This document shows, piece after piece, positions 1 through 11,602 of a stretch of 64,000 bases of DNA; positions within the stretch are counted from its first letter, which is position 1; each line of letters opens with the position of its first letter. The stretch comes from Ciona intestinalis (Eukaryota; Chordata; Ascidiacea; Phlebobranchia; Cionidae): contig NC_020167.2 in assembly GCF_000224145.3 (NCBI RefSeq), positions 425,644 to 489,643 of the forward strand, read 5' to 3'. The notes below the pieces were generated by a model, which saw nothing but the letters and a program-made list of their open reading frames with translations, had not been told where the DNA came from and ran no database searches. Both the position numbers and the translations under genes were made by a program.

Positions 1-459
1 TTTAGAAAAATATTTTTGTTTTGGTAACCCTTTTGTTTAGATTGTTGTTTGTGTCACTTAACATGATCTTTGATTTTATTTCTGAATGACTGTTTCTGAT
101 AAATGCCTGATTGGAATAGTTAAGTATGGCAAGTCAAACTGATAATTGAGATCACCCTGTGTCATTCAGGGTGTAGAATTTGAGATTGAAATGAGAACTT
201 CAAAGAGATAAGATTGGAGAACGAGATTCTCTCCGATGAACTGAGAGCTTCAGATCACCATTCTACTTAATTACCTATAGATAATTTTCAAAATTAACAG
301 CAAACAAATGCTGATAACACGAATAGCCCTTTCCCGTCTAGTAAAATACCTCAATGTCAACATGCCCACTGGTTATCCATAATGTAATAAACCTCAATTA
401 GCAGGGTCCGATACTTACACATGTTACAGATTTCACCATATAACGAATACTATTTGCAG

Positions 460-1245
460 CGATCGTCGACGCCGGTCTTATTCAAGGTCCCGGTCGCACT
501 CACCACGCCGTAGAGGAAGACGGTCACGTAGTTATTCTCGGTCACGAAGCAGGTCACGCAGACGTAGTTATTCTAGGTCAAGGTAAGTTTCTTTTTAAGA
601 ATTATATCGAGTGTGATGTTTGGTTTAATGTATAGCTGACGAATTTGGACATAAGCCACAACTGGGTCAGTCTCAGAGCTATTGCTGTTAAGCGTCTTGC
701 ACATAACACGTACACCTCCACCTTAGGGGGAACAGGCTCTACCCCTAATGGTAACTGCATCAAGCCTCAATTCTGTAACCTGGTTAAGACTTTTGAGGCA
801 GACCCCACCGAGTCTTATTTGGGATGAACTGAAACTTTATTTTGTCAACTTCATTTGCCTTGCCTATGTAGCAATTTACGTTCTTTTTTACCTACAAATA
901 CAATATATATTTATATATGTGCATTAATGCATATGATGTTGCTGCAAGGCATATTAACTACTATCCCTGATAATGTCTAAGCACATGACGGAAGAAACAT
1001 AGATTTCTTAAAATTGCAAACAAACAAAAACTGTCTAGACTTACATAGTGTAACTTGTTTTTAAAATAAATTTCAAAAATGATTTGTGTTTGAGTAGATC
1101 CAAGAGTTATTCCCGCTCACGATCTCTATCTGCCGATCGAAGATCAAGAAGTAAAACTCCAAAGAAGAGTCGGAAGGATAGTGTTGGAGATGACGAGATT
1201 AGAAATGGTGAAAAAAGTGTCTCTAGGTCCAGATCACGCTCATGA
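460..1245 (+). CDS. SR-family splicing factor, C-terminal RS domain (partial, last two exons)
   Basis: Two exons, 460-582 and 1098-1245 (stop TGA 1243-1245), follow AG acceptors and the first ends at a GTAAGT donor; the split codon AG|A joins in frame. The translation is almost entirely Arg-Ser dipeptides (for example RSRSHSPRRRGRRSRSYSRS, then SRSRSLSADRRSRSKTPKKS) and ends in SRSRSRS. This is the RS domain of an SR splicing factor, the phosphorylated tail that mediates spliceosome contacts in the nucleus. The RRM that would identify the paralogue lies upstream of the window, so no symbol is assigned. A polyadenylation hexamer AATAAA at 1404-1409 fits the 3' end. Intron 583-1097 holds a degenerate repeat. 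Confidence 0.85.
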
Positions 1246-1403
1246 GTATAATTAACTGGAATGAAAAGTTCAGTCTACGGTAGCAAACTACTTCATAACA
1301 CCCCTGTTTTGTAGATATGTTCTGTGTGGTTTTGTACTTTTGTACAGTAATTCGCTCTGGAACCTTGTTTATAAAAACTGTAATGTTCATTGAATCGTTA
1401 ATT

Positions 1404-1409
1404 AATAAA
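1404..1409 (+). promoter_or_regulatory. polyadenylation hexamer of the SR gene
   Basis: AATAAA lies 159 bp after the SR-protein stop codon in an AT-rich stretch, the only such hexamer between this stop and the next gene. Confidence 0.6.
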
Positions 1410-1640
1410 CCAGTTTACTGTATTTGTTTTGAACTCTGTTGATATGGGGCACGAAATTGCAATCACCTGTTGGCATGATGTTATCTTTAGGGATTTGGCA
1501 CTTTTCGGAGTTCAAAATAGTATGTTTAGCTATAAATAATGTATTTGGTAAGTCAACGTAAAGGTCCTGTTTTTTTACTGCATTTTAAAGTTGATGGCTA
1601 GGTTATAGCAGCTGCTGGCTAAGGTTCCGAGGACTGTACA

Positions 1641-2585
1641 ATGGAACTATTTGGCGTTAAGTGGATAGTTTGTGTTATTTGTTCAGGTCTATTTGCTTTT
1701 ACAAGCGTTTACTATATGGTGGTCAGCTTAGTATTAGAAAGAAGAAACAAACCTGGTCGTTCTGCTCCCGCAGTGGGCAGTAGATTCATGGGCATTGTGC
1801 TTCTCGTATGCAAGTTCTGTGCTGGTTTCTTTACATTTACGGCATCTACTTTTAGCCACGTCGTGTTATGGCTCATGTTTTACTCCGGCTTGTCCAGTGA
1901 TGCTTTATGTTCCATATACAGCTATGTTACAGTATGGAGTCATGCACTTTCTTCTACTTGCTTACTAACTGCGATGTGGTTACGCGTTCAGTTGTTCTAC
2001 AAGCAACCGCTTATGGCAACTTTCATCAACCATCGGTTTCAAATTGTCATCAAACTAGTTCTGGTTGTAGTTGTATGGAACGGTGTTTACCATGGTTTCT
2101 TTTTCACTGGCGGTTCAAAGCACGCCGCGGTAAACAAAACAAATTGTATTTCTAAACAAAGTTCCGAAGAAAAGCAGATGGTGGCTTTTATAGTTTGCAC
2201 AATTTTAACTTCAATATCAACTGTAAGCACCCCGGCACTTCTTCTGTACCCTTTGTGGAAAACCCAGGCATCTATGAGTAATGGTACCTTGGCGACGCTA
2301 CGAGATACAAACAAGCGGTTACTAGCCACAACTTCTGCCTTCGTTATTGTACAAATATCCACGGTCATCATTATTTTGCTCAGCAACATAGGTGGAAATA
2401 TACAGAATAACATAGTTTATGACTTTTCACTATTTGTAGGCGAACTATCGTGCATATTATCCTACCATGACTGGAAACAGGGTTTAATTTGCTGTCAACA
2501 AATCAACTATCGTAGCCACGAGTGTTCTGCACGTTCAAACCATTTTAATTTTTCTCAAAATAGTTTGCCCATTTCGTCACAATAG
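1641..2585 (+). CDS. Orphan seven-transmembrane receptor-like protein, intronless
   Basis: Single-exon ORF of 314 aa. Hydrophobic segments occur at about residues 8-32, 48-70, 88-118, 132-155, 178-204, 228-250 and 260-280, which gives seven transmembrane helices and a Ser/Asn-rich C-tail. A Cys at the start of TM3 (ALCSIYSY) and one N-glycosylation site (NKTN) in the second extracellular loop resemble a rhodopsin-class GPCR. There is no DRY-type motif at the end of TM3 (it reads WLRVQ) and no NPxxY in TM7, so the class is uncertain. The start ATG follows a short leader; AATAAA at 2650-2655 suggests a 3' UTR of about 70 bp. I do not recognise a vertebrate orthologue; a tunicate orphan receptor is the best description. 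It may have lost canonical G-protein coupling motifs. Confidence 0.7.
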   Translation: MELFGVKWIVCVICSGLFAFTSVYYMVVSLVLERRNKPGRSAPAVGSRFMGIVLLVCKFCAGFFTFTASTFSHVVLWLMFYSGLSSDALCSIYSYVTVWSHALSSTCLLTAMWLRVQLFYKQPLMATFINHRFQIVIKLVLVVVVWNGVYHGFFFTGGSKHAAVNKTNCISKQSSEEKQMVAFIVCTILTSISTVSTPALLLYPLWKTQASMSNGTLATLRDTNKRLLATTSAFVIVQISTVIIILLSNIGGNIQNNIVYDFSLFVGELSCILSYHDWKQGLICCQQINYRSHECSARSNHFNFSQNSLPISSQ

Positions 2586-2649
2586 TTATCCTGTTCGTGC
2601 GTCATATGATACATTGGGATTAGCGAATCTCATTTTTTTGGTTTCGTAA

Positions 2650-2655
2650 AATAAA
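2650..2655 (+). promoter_or_regulatory. polyadenylation hexamer of the 7-TM gene
   Basis: AATAAA 65 bp after the stop codon. Confidence 0.6.
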
Positions 2656-2913
2656 TGAATTACTGTAAGTTATTTAATCTCCTATATGGCGGGGCAACGA
2701 CAGTCGTTATAACACCACTGTTTTGCTTCATACACCGTGTTCCCGCTTATGGGTTTAAGTACGTATAATTTATAAGCACGACCAAATGTGACAAGTGTTT
2801 ATGTCGTAAAATTAAGGTTTTAAAAGAAATGTTAAAAACCCGATAACATTATCATTCTTTCTTACATAGATATCCTACTGACTTGCACTCTTTTTCGAAT
2901 AATACACATACAT

Positions 2914-3062
2914 AGTAGGGTGGGGGAGATGGGACATCTTTTATTAAGAAAATTCAACGAATTTTAAAACCTCATTCCCACGACTCCTATAGACCGTTGT
3001 TTAAAACATGATCAAGATATTTAGATATCATATGCAAACGGTGTCCCATCTTACCCCGCAGT
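2914..3062 (+). mobile_element. MITE of the GGTGGGGGAAGATGGGACAC family, shortened copy
   Basis: Starts TAGGGTGGGGGAGATGGGAC and ends with the inverse GTGTCCCATCTTACCCC. The internal motif 'cacgactcctatagaccgttgtt' shared by all family members is present. Further fragments of the same termini lie at 3358-3400. Confidence 0.75.
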
Positions 3063-3415
3063 GCTTTTGCTTTATCAATTTACATGTTTAAGCCACATAG
3101 TAATAATACAATCATGTTGAAGTGTTTTGGTTTGTCATTTGTTTCAGAGTAATTGGGCAATCTTTGTCACCAGGGTTGAGACTCGAACCTTCTTCCAAAT
3201 CCTAATCAAAAGTTTAGTTGATTTTAAATTTGCAAGCAGATATCCTTGCGACTTTATAAAAGCATCGCTAGTCGATCAAACCACGAACGGAAAACATATA
3301 TTACTGTAACAACTTTTTGTCTATCATGAAATGTGTACTTGTAAAGGAATATTTTAAAATGCCCCGTCTTACCTCGAGTCCCGTCTTACCCCATTGTACC
3401 AAACTAACCACCAAA

Positions 3416-6400
3416 CTAAGTTACCTGTAGAGATTGGTTCCACAGGGTGTTTGCTTCTTCTATTTTATTGCGACGAGAAAATAAGATGGAAAGGTCACGT
3501 TTGTGTTTTCCAAGTTGACATTTTATTTTTCCTTTCCTTACGTTTATTTCACTCACAGAATTATTGGTAACTGATTCCAAACCTTCCAAGCATCGGAGTA
3601 ATAACTTTATAGCCTGCGGCGTAAATGGTCTTGTTATTTAAAAAATTATTCAAAGTTGTCTACACTTTCATATCTTAACTCTATAATCGGGTTCACTGTA
3701 TTGCGGTATGGTAGAGCGGGAGAAAATGGGACATCATACAGTCAGTAATATTTAAATATCTTGATCGTGTTGTAAACAATTAACAACGGTCTATTGGAGT
3801 CGTGAGTATGGTTTTATAATTCTTTGAATTTTTTGTTTACTACCAAATACGACAAGAAGATAGAATGAAAAGTGTCCCATCTTGCCCCACCCTACCATAT
3901 TATAATACATAGCAGTTTTTCAATGAGATATTAATAGTTAGGTAAGTTAGTTCACCTCATCGTGTTTTCCAAGCCTTCCCAGGATTGAAGCAAAGTTTCT
4001 CCACACGCCTTCACTTTGACATTCGGAATCTCTTGCGGTCAGGTTTTTCAGCAGTTTTACTGCCGGAGCGTGTTCTCCAGTTTCGAATAAAACTGCGGCC
4101 TATTTAAAGAAGTTATTGAATTATCGTTGCCTTCCGTTTATATTGAAGTCATATTACATATTGTCCAATAAGTTCCAGGTTTTCCGGGTGCAGTTTCACA
4201 GACACTTCGTATAATCGTTTGCTCTCTTTTAATTTGTTCATTTTCCAAAATGTTGCAGCAATTTTCCACATATCAACGACATGTTCTTTGTTTTTTCCAA
4301 CGGCACTGTTTAAATATTTTTCTTAAACATTTCTATTAATTAATTGATTTTCTTTAACCAATTCTGGTATGAATATCACAAGCGATATCGTATATAACTG
4401 TACTACCTTGTGCGTATTACGTTAGTAATATATTATCTAGGGTTAAGCATGGCCTACTCAATACATTGAGTAGGCCATGGGTTAAGGTATATAAGATTCA
4501 CTTTGTATATAAGATTGCACTTTTTTTCATTCTTCTTATCATCCTATTTGGTTTATAAACAGCCAAAGTTTACAAAACTATATAAGGATTCTAAAATAAG
4601 GGGATGATTATTGTTAAGGCTCTTAATTGGGAAACATTATATATATGTGCTAACGGTAACCATCTTTCCCCACAGTACTTTCACTTTACTTAAAGTTCTA
4701 TTACAGGGAAACTCACTAAGTAATAAGTTGTGTTGCTTGCTCCACTCGTCCTGCTTCAGCTAATGCGTTAGCAAACTTTGCCATACTTTCCAAGTTGCTT
4801 GAGTTTGATTGAAAGCTAAGTTTATACATTTTCAATGATTCTCTCCGGTCTCCTTTATGATAAATTTCACATAAAAAGCAGGTAATGCAGTGTATTATTT
4901 ATATCGAGGCTCGTCGGGGCGACCATTCGGCCTACGTGTCTTTTGGCAAGACACTCGACAATCTCAGACAATTATAATGTCACTTATTGTTTTGTTCTAG
5001 AATGCCCGTTAAGACATAGAAAGAATTCAAAACATCACCCACAAAATTAAACATGTGGTAACTCGCAATTGGACACGAGGTGTATGATACATAACAGCTT
5101 AGTTATTTATAATGAATACCACTGCCCGCCACGCGAGGGTATAGTGGGTTACATTCATTCATATACACTCAATCCATCGTTACCTTTATTGGCCAGCAAA
5201 CTCCCATAATCTTGTAATAAACCAGTGACCTGGGCATTGCAATTTCGTTTGGATTTCTTGAAACAAAAATGGTCAACTATATGTTTGTATATTTGTTCCG
5301 CTTTGTCGACTTTTCCTCGTGACACAAGAACGCGTGCCAAGTTTTGTGCATGTGTCATGTAATTGGTGGAAGATCGAACTCCACGCACAAGTACGTTGAC
5401 TGCATCGTCATATTTTCCACGTTTTCTGTGGTAAACATTGTTTTAACGATATACTTAATTAAAATTTTGCTTAACTCTGACGAAAAATAAGGCTTAACAG
5501 AACATAACTAAATGAATATTAAACAAGACAAAAACGGCAAAACAGAATTGGATCTTAAAATATATTTTATAAACTCACACAAGCAGGTTGGCAAGATTGT
5601 TGTACGCATTTTCATGCCACGGTCGCATTTGAATTACTCTCACGTATAATTCTTCTGCCTTTCTCTGTACAGAAACCATGCATGGTCTTATCATGTGTTA
5701 TTTATGAAATACATGTAGCACATATATCTTCGCGTAGCAGATAATGACAGTCGTTATAAGACGATTATTATGTTTTCTACACCTCGTGCCGACGGGTTAG
5801 TTACCACGTATGTAGGTTTGTGGGTGTTTTTTTTCTGCATGACTGATAATTTGAACAACCCATTAGTGACTAATTGGTTCGAGTACACACATACCCACAA
5901 TGGTAGCACCGTCCTATATCCTCCGCTGGGATGGAAACAGGCTCACTAAACACTGTACAGTTATTGCAGAAAACATACTGTACCGCAGTAGTTGGCGTTT
6001 CCTCCAATATAGTAGCGAGGTTGTTCATTGCCGCAACGTATCCAGGATAAAGTTGAAGTACTTCTTCATACTCAGTAGCAGCATCTACCGACCGGTTGCT
6101 GTCTCTTAGATAGTTAGCCCAATTATACCGGATCTTGGGATTAGCTGGGTTTGTTTGTAGACCTGAACTAAGAAGTTGAATGTATAACGTCAACATATCC
6201 TGTTTTAATATATTATCGTACAGAAATAAAGACTTCCTAGAAATCCAATCCATGTTTCTCATCATTGTCCGTATAAAATAAAAGATGATCAGCAGCGCCA
6301 TCATACGGTTTAAAGATTTCTTCCATTTTGGAAGTTTAACTCCGACTGCAACAGTTTAAAGAATGTTGTTTTAAACCATGGATTTATTTACTGCTGTATT

Positions 6401-9400
6401 AAACATTACCTTTAATCCATGCCAGGCATAGTAAAACGATGAAACCAGCACTGGGTAGATAAAGAACACGTTCCGCAATGACGAATCCAACAGGAAAAAG
6501 CAAATTTGACGCTGGTATAAACGGCAACACCAACATAGATGTTCCCAACACAAGAGGTCGCAAGTCTGAATCCTGAACAGTTTAATTGCATGTAATCATA
6601 GTACACTATGATGTAATTTTATGTTCTCGCGAGGTGCATAAAACAGAACACCCGTGTTATGACGGTTGTAGTTTTCTCGTCACGCGAGGGTACAAAAGAT
6701 TTATTTATTTATTTAAAAGCTATATAGGGTGGGGGGAGATAGGACACCTTTTTATTCTAATTTCTCGTCCCATTTGGTAGTGTACAAAAAACATTCAAAG
6801 AAATATAAAACCGTATCCTCACGACTCTAATAGACCGTTATTATTTGTTTAAAAGATGGTCAGGATGTTTGGATAATTTGTGCTAAAGGTGTCCTATATC
6901 TTCCCCCACACCACTATAATACGTTGAAGTAAGGTGGGACACCTTCGGCATATAATATCCAAATACCCCCTTTTTTACAAAGTTAACAACGGTCCATAGA
7001 AATCGGTTTTATATTTCTTTGAATGTTCTATGTTTACTACCAAATGAGACGAGAAATTAGAATGAAAAGCTTCCCACCTTCTCCCAACCTACTTCATGCT
7101 GTATATACTTACATAATGATCCTTCGATTTCTTTAGTTTAATTGCAATGCAGAGCACAAGCATAGTGAAGAAAAAGAGTAAAATTAAAGGCCAAAATATT
7201 CTTCGATCAGTAAATGACCTCACAAGAGGTATTGTGTTATGCGACCAATCNNNNNNNNNNNNNNNNNNNNNNNNNNNNNNNNNNNNNNNNNNNNNNNNNN
7301 NNNNNNNNNNNNNNNAGTGTCTTACCCANAGGACACATACGCCCACAATGGTAGCAGCGACGAGCCTTGAACCCATTACCTAATGGTTACAGGCAGGCGC
7401 GCTAACCACTACGCCACGGCGTCGGACTTAAGTTTGAAACAAGAACTTGGTAATCAACCATCTTACCTCGTCAGCCGGTCATCACAATGAGCTGCTGGGT
7501 TGTCGGGTTCGGCAAATATTGGTTGGCTCCAACCCATCACCCACAAACGAAATATTAAAACTATGAAAACCTGTTAATGATACATTGGTTATATCCTTTT
7601 TGTTTGTTTAGTTTAGTAAGGAAAATACTCTGTACCCAGGTGACGTAGGTGAAACACCGAATAATCCATATAAGGCGGGAGGTTTTTTTCGTTTGTAATG
7701 ACTCATATTGTACAACGCATTCATGTACTATGACAACACCAAGGACGGACAAGCCTGTAAAATTAAGTGTGTTTTTGAATAAAATACAGCATTGGATAAT
7801 ATATAGACCCAACTGAGGCACCAACTAACCTGATTCTTTACAAAGCACTGCAAGCGCTGACGTAAGTAGGATTATAAAAATATTGCAAGTGTTTGGTAAA
7901 TAAGGTTTGTCATTTTCGGTCTCCAATATTTTCGGCTCTTTAATTTTACAATCCAAATTATTTTTTGTACGTCGTCTTAAACCTACACCTAATAACGAAA
8001 AAAAAACAAAACAATAACTTGTTAGTTTATAAATAAATTCAAAACAACCTAAGGTTATCTTGTCGACGTTCTGAGATTCCACGGCTTCTTTGTTGATTGG
8101 TTTGCTTTCTTTACTGTGTGATAGAAAATTCGAGCACATTAGCGAAGTTGTCATGAACAGAAAGGCTGCTAGTAGTTCTGCACACCCAACCACACAGCAC
8201 ACCTGTTATAAGATTGCAACTTTCTTTATCGTTGCGTGGCCGGTCCTGCCAATTGTGTTGGCTGATAATTTAGACAAACTACTAGTAACCACTGGCTTGT
8301 TAAAGCAATTGCCATTAAGTATGTGGTTGGTCCCGACACAGATACGCCCACAACTGTTGCAACAACCAACCTTTAACTCGTAACGATATATAAAAGAGAA
8401 CAGAAAACGTGTCCGATCTTACCCAAAGCCTAAAAGTTATATGTTGTTAAATGTAGCTTATTATATGTAGATACTTACGGCTTCTGTGTGTATGGGATGC
8501 AGAGCAAATAAAATTCCACAAATTAAAGAAACATGACTGCTGTTCGCCATATGAGGAAACACCGACCGTTGGCAGAAAATGGTAAACAGTGACGTAACGA
8601 GTGCATGTAGGGTAATATTAGTTGCGTGGTAAGGTACCGGCCAGTTGCCAAAACAACGGTGAAGAAGTCTAAAAAGATTTTATAGTACTGTGGGAAAGAC
8701 GGGACACCCTTAGCGCATCATATCCAAACATCCTGATCGTGTCTTAACGATTTACAACAGTCTATGGGAATAAGATTTTAGAGTTATTTAAATGTGCTTT
8801 GTTTACTACCAAAAGGGACGAGAAAATAAAACGAAAAGGTGTCCCATCATCGCTCACTCTCCTATGTTAATAATATAACATAATTGTTATTTATCTCATC
8901 AAATACAGTAACGAAAATTGGGTTAACTAATATAAGTAAATATAACGAAGAGAAGGAAATTAGCAACACTGCTGAAGCCACGTTTATTATATGCAGCACA
9001 TTTTGCATTTAGTTAGCTGCGTCTGGCTGATATACAGCCTCTGTTTTATATTAACTTTTGATTTTGTTGATTTTATTCAATTCATTTAGCATGGACTTGT
9101 CGCCAATTCCTTTGTTCTGAACTCTAAACATTATACATACAACAATGCTTTGGCATATCTTGTACATATAACCTAAATAAACCTGAACACAGCAATTGTA
9201 AGTGGCCTGTATGATTTATGGCTTGTACTGCTAAGAATCGAATTTCCCCAGAAATCGTTTCGAAATATTTCGATAAACGTTGTTTTTCCCTAGAAGAAAT
9301 AAATTTAAATCATTATAATCGCATATAATAAGTTTTTAAACATGCCCTTTACTATATGCTTACTTGTACATCCGGATTTTTTATAATTGCTGGAATATCA

Positions 9401-9501
9401 TCATGAAGGAAAGGATTAAAAAGAGTTTGTACATATGCGACACTTGCTGTTAAACCACTTATTCCTGCATGGTGGTAACAACCTCTTTCAGGACAAACCA
9501 T
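3416..9501 (-). CDS. TMTC1: TMTC1-type transmembrane O-mannosyltransferase with TPRs
   Basis: Exons (minus): 9364-9501 (ATG 9501), 9183-9289, 8479-8668, 7830-8202, 7636-7754, 7467-7570, 7113-~7250 (5' part lost in an N gap), 6410-6572, 6222-6345, 5984-6167, 5579-5664, 5184-5425, 4717-4852, 4158-4305, 3956-4099, 3416-3613. All junctions have GT-AG and compatible phases. About 890 aa. The lumenal catalytic acidic motif [13 protein letters not shown] is followed by [39 protein letters not shown] and [20 protein letters not shown], the multipass GT-C part. TPRs start at [20 protein letters not shown]. The segment around W-SR-SLF-SG-QT-P-N-K and [12 protein letters not shown] resembles human TMTC1 more than TMTC2-4. 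TMTC proteins O-mannosylate cadherins in the ER. Exon 8202-7830 carries an unusually long charged loop. The last codons read through a potential donor to a TAG, so the C-terminus is the least certain part. Confidence 0.85.
3706..3898 (-). mobile_element. MITE, GGTGGGGGAAGATGGGACAC family
   Basis: Reverse-oriented copy with both termini and the conserved core (taacaacggtct, tttactaccaaat). It lies in the last intron of the TMTC1 gene. Confidence 0.75.
4441..4486. mobile_element. 32-bp palindromic micro-insertion with 7-bp direct repeats (copy 1)
   Basis: Positions 4448-4479 form a palindrome with 15-bp perfect arms (CATGGCCTACTCAAT and its reverse complement) and a 2-nt centre. It is flanked by exact direct repeats GGTTAAG at 4441-4447 and 4480-4486. 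It sits in a TMTC1 intron. See copies at 19904 and 62638. Confidence 0.7.
4902..5162 (+). mobile_element. tRNA-headed SINE, degraded copy
   Basis: Contains the family landmarks in order: GGCAAGACACT, a CACCCACAAA block, CACGAGGTGTATGA, GCCACGCGAGGGTATAGTGG, and a short ATTC tail. Located in a TMTC1 intron. Confidence 0.65.
5731..5910 (-). mobile_element. tRNA-headed SINE, partial copy
   Basis: Reverse copy: GACAGTCGTTATAAGACG, CACCTCGTGCC, AACCCATTAGTGAC, CCCACAATGGTAGCA. Intronic in TMTC1. Confidence 0.7.
6625..6705 (+). mobile_element. tRNA-headed SINE, tail fragment
   Basis: Only the 3' half remains: GAACACCCGTGTTATGACGG and CACGCGAGGGTACAAA followed by an ATTT-rich tail. Confidence 0.55.
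6723..6918 (+). mobile_element. MITE, near-complete copy
   Basis: Begins TAGGGTGGGGGGAGATAGGA and ends CCTATATCTTCCCCCACACC. About 195 bp, in a TMTC1 intron, immediately followed by an inverted second copy (6930-7095). Confidence 0.8.
6930..7095 (-). mobile_element. MITE, inverted copy next to 6723-6918
   Basis: Shares AACAACGGTCCATAG and TGTTTACTACCAAATGAGAC with the family and ends CTTCTCCCAACCTA. It forms a tail-to-tail pair with the preceding copy, ending 18 bp before the donor side of TMTC1 exon 7113-7250. Confidence 0.75.
7251..7315. other. Assembly gap (65 N)
   Basis: The run of N hides the acceptor side of one TMTC1 exon and the body of a SINE whose head resumes at 7316. Confidence 0.99.
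7316..7430 (-). mobile_element. tRNA-headed SINE, 5' head
   Basis: Reverse complement of the SINE head: B-box-like GGTTCAAGGCT and A-box-like TGGCGTAGTGGTTAGCG are both present, then GTCCGACGCC. The rest is in the gap. Confidence 0.8.
8255..8385 (-). mobile_element. tRNA-headed SINE, degraded internal fragment
   Basis: Recognisable blocks GGCTGATAATTTAGACAA, AACCACTGG, AGCAATTGCCATTAAGT, ACAGATACGCCCACAA. Intronic in TMTC1. Confidence 0.6.
8681..8868 (-). mobile_element. MITE copy abutting a splice acceptor
   Basis: Contains GTGTCCCATCATCGCTCACTC at one end, the GTTTACTACCAAAAGGGACG core and GGGAAAGACGGGACACCC at the other. It ends 12 bp from the start of TMTC1 exon 8479-8668, so it lies at the 3' end of that intron. 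Confidence 0.75.
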
Positions 9502-10839
9502 TCTTTATAACTGTTTTATTCTATATCATACTAGTTACTGAAAAGCGGTGTTACTGCACGATTATGCTTTGGCATAACGAACTGACTGTCCGACTAACAT
9601 AGCCCCGGGCACAATCTCTTTTATTTAAAATGTGTAGAAGTTACATTGTCATGGTAATTGTCATTACACGACCCAATTTTTGGTCATTGTATGGGTCGTA
9701 TCACTACGCACACCTTTTTTCGATTTAAACTTATTTTAATAAAATAACGTGCCCAATAAAAATCTCGACGCCGTGACGCACTATAACATGCCTCAGAGTC
9801 TAAACATATAGCAGAGTGGGGTTAAACGGGACGCTCAAATATTGCCCATTATTTCTAACTTCAAAATGTATGACATATTTAGGGCTGTACCTCGAAAAAT
9901 AGAGCAAAGCTCTAATGAGCACGTATTGTAACTGGATATAATATTAATTCGACCTTTTACTACAAAGGTCGACTAAGCTCGGTCAAAAGCAAACCAGAAG
10001 TAACCAACACAGCGGTTTTCATTCGCCATTTGTGACCGTGGAGCAGTAGGTAGAAGTATTTATAAAAGTTCTATAACTTATATATGTGTACACACGCTTC
10101 ATTCACCACTGCAGCCTATGTTGAATTGTAAACTTAAACTAGTTAACCTTGTCGTCGCTGAAAATATTTGTTTTCGTGAATTTGGAGCAACAATAGTTGG
10201 TTTGATCCAAAGCGTGGAGCATGATAAAAAAACAAAACTCTCAAAAAGGAATTCAACCAGAGTTTACAATAAACAGTTTCGAGTGCACGCTTATGTAGGA
10301 TTTAGAAACAAGTGCATTACATTAATACGCATCACAGTTCAAAGAAACATCGGATGAAAAAAAAAAAAAAAAGAATATTCCTTGTGATACCTGGAGCTCT
10401 GGTTAATAAAGGGTTCTTCCCGGTATGTTGGTTAAAAGCTACAATTTAAGGTACTTATGGAGGCAGTAAATCTAGTAAAGGGATAGGGAAAAAGGATAAA
10501 AAATGAAAAGGAATATGTAAATATAAGTATTATAAGAGAATCGGATAATCAATAAGGAAATATAAGAAATACATCAACAGAAACAATAAAAAATTTAAAA
10601 TATGTGCAAAACTGAGTGACCCGCAGATATGTGCTATAATAATAATAATGGTAATGAATAAACAAATGTAACTTGCATAATCGGCGCGTTATAACACAAA
10701 AGTTTTGTTTCATACGTTTTGGCAAACTTACAAGTGTGACGTATTGTTTCTTACAAGTTACCACGATGTGACTGGGTGGGCGCTGACAGTTTGGACAATC
10801 CATTAAACCACCAAGCAGATATTTTGTAACAAGAGCATA
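9502..10839. other. Intergenic sequence upstream of TMTC1
   Basis: No convincing gene. It includes the presumed TMTC1 promoter side, a MITE terminal fragment around 9808-9850 and an A-rich run near 10358. The ORF at 10118 has no recognisable features. Confidence 0.5.
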
Positions 10840-11130
10840 TATCTGTGGGTGTATGTGCCCGTGGGCAAGACACTTAACGGCAATTTATTCAACCCAGTGG
10901 TCACTAATGGGTTGTTTAAATTATCAGCCACACAACAAAAAATAAAAACACACACAAAATAATAATCACTCACAAAGCAACATATATACTTCGTATAACT
11001 CGTAAGTTGGCACGAGATGTACTCGTGTTATAACGACTGTCGTTATTTCCGGCGAGGATAAAGTGAGTTACGTTCATTCATTCATTCATTCATTCATTCA
11101 CATTCACTTATCATTCATTCATTCACATTC
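10840..11130 (+). mobile_element. tRNA-headed SINE with ATTC tail
   Basis: Good copy from GGGTGTATGTGCCCGTGGGC through ACTTAACGGCAATT, AACCCAGTGGTCACTAATGG, TTATAACGACTGTCG and GAGGATAAAGTGAGTTACG to two ATTC tracts. Confidence 0.8.
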
Positions 11131-11602
11131 ACTTATCAAAATGGTCGTTCGACTCCTTTTTAAGAAGGTGTACTAACGAAAAATTAAATTTTGTTTATGG
11201 ATAGAAATGCTAAAATGAATCTAACGGTATATCCACAAAGAAGCATTTATTGTAAAATATCCGAATTTTCTTGAATTTTCTTCAGTAGTTTAGGAATTAG
11301 AAACGGTCAAACTTGTGTGACACTTTTCGAATGAGAAAATATTATTCCATATCACATCTACCGACTTTTTTTCTCTCCAAAGCCATAGAAAGTCTTTACA
11401 AATAAAATATATTTAATTTCTATGACCTTTGTTCTCTCTCTTGGGACTGTCCAATGTTCTTAATCTTATCGATTAATCTGGTTCCCACTTTAACCCTACC
11501 GGCGAGCCGGGATCATAGAAACATTAAATATTTAAATCTGCAAGTCATCATTAATTCTGACAAAATTCTCAACTCGAAATTCTTAGCGGTCTGCGACAAG
11601 GT

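Noticed and set aside
645-827. 60-aa ORF in the SR-gene intron as a poison exon
   Set aside because: Its sequence resembles a degraded SINE-type repeat (GCTGTTAAGCGTCTTGC), and no splice sites of the right phase were evident.
8090-8383. Plus-strand ORF at 8090-8383
   Set aside because: Antisense to a TMTC1 exon and a SINE fragment.
10118-10357. 79-aa ORF at 10118
   Set aside because: No family features, splice-site context or conservation clue; ends at an A-rich run.
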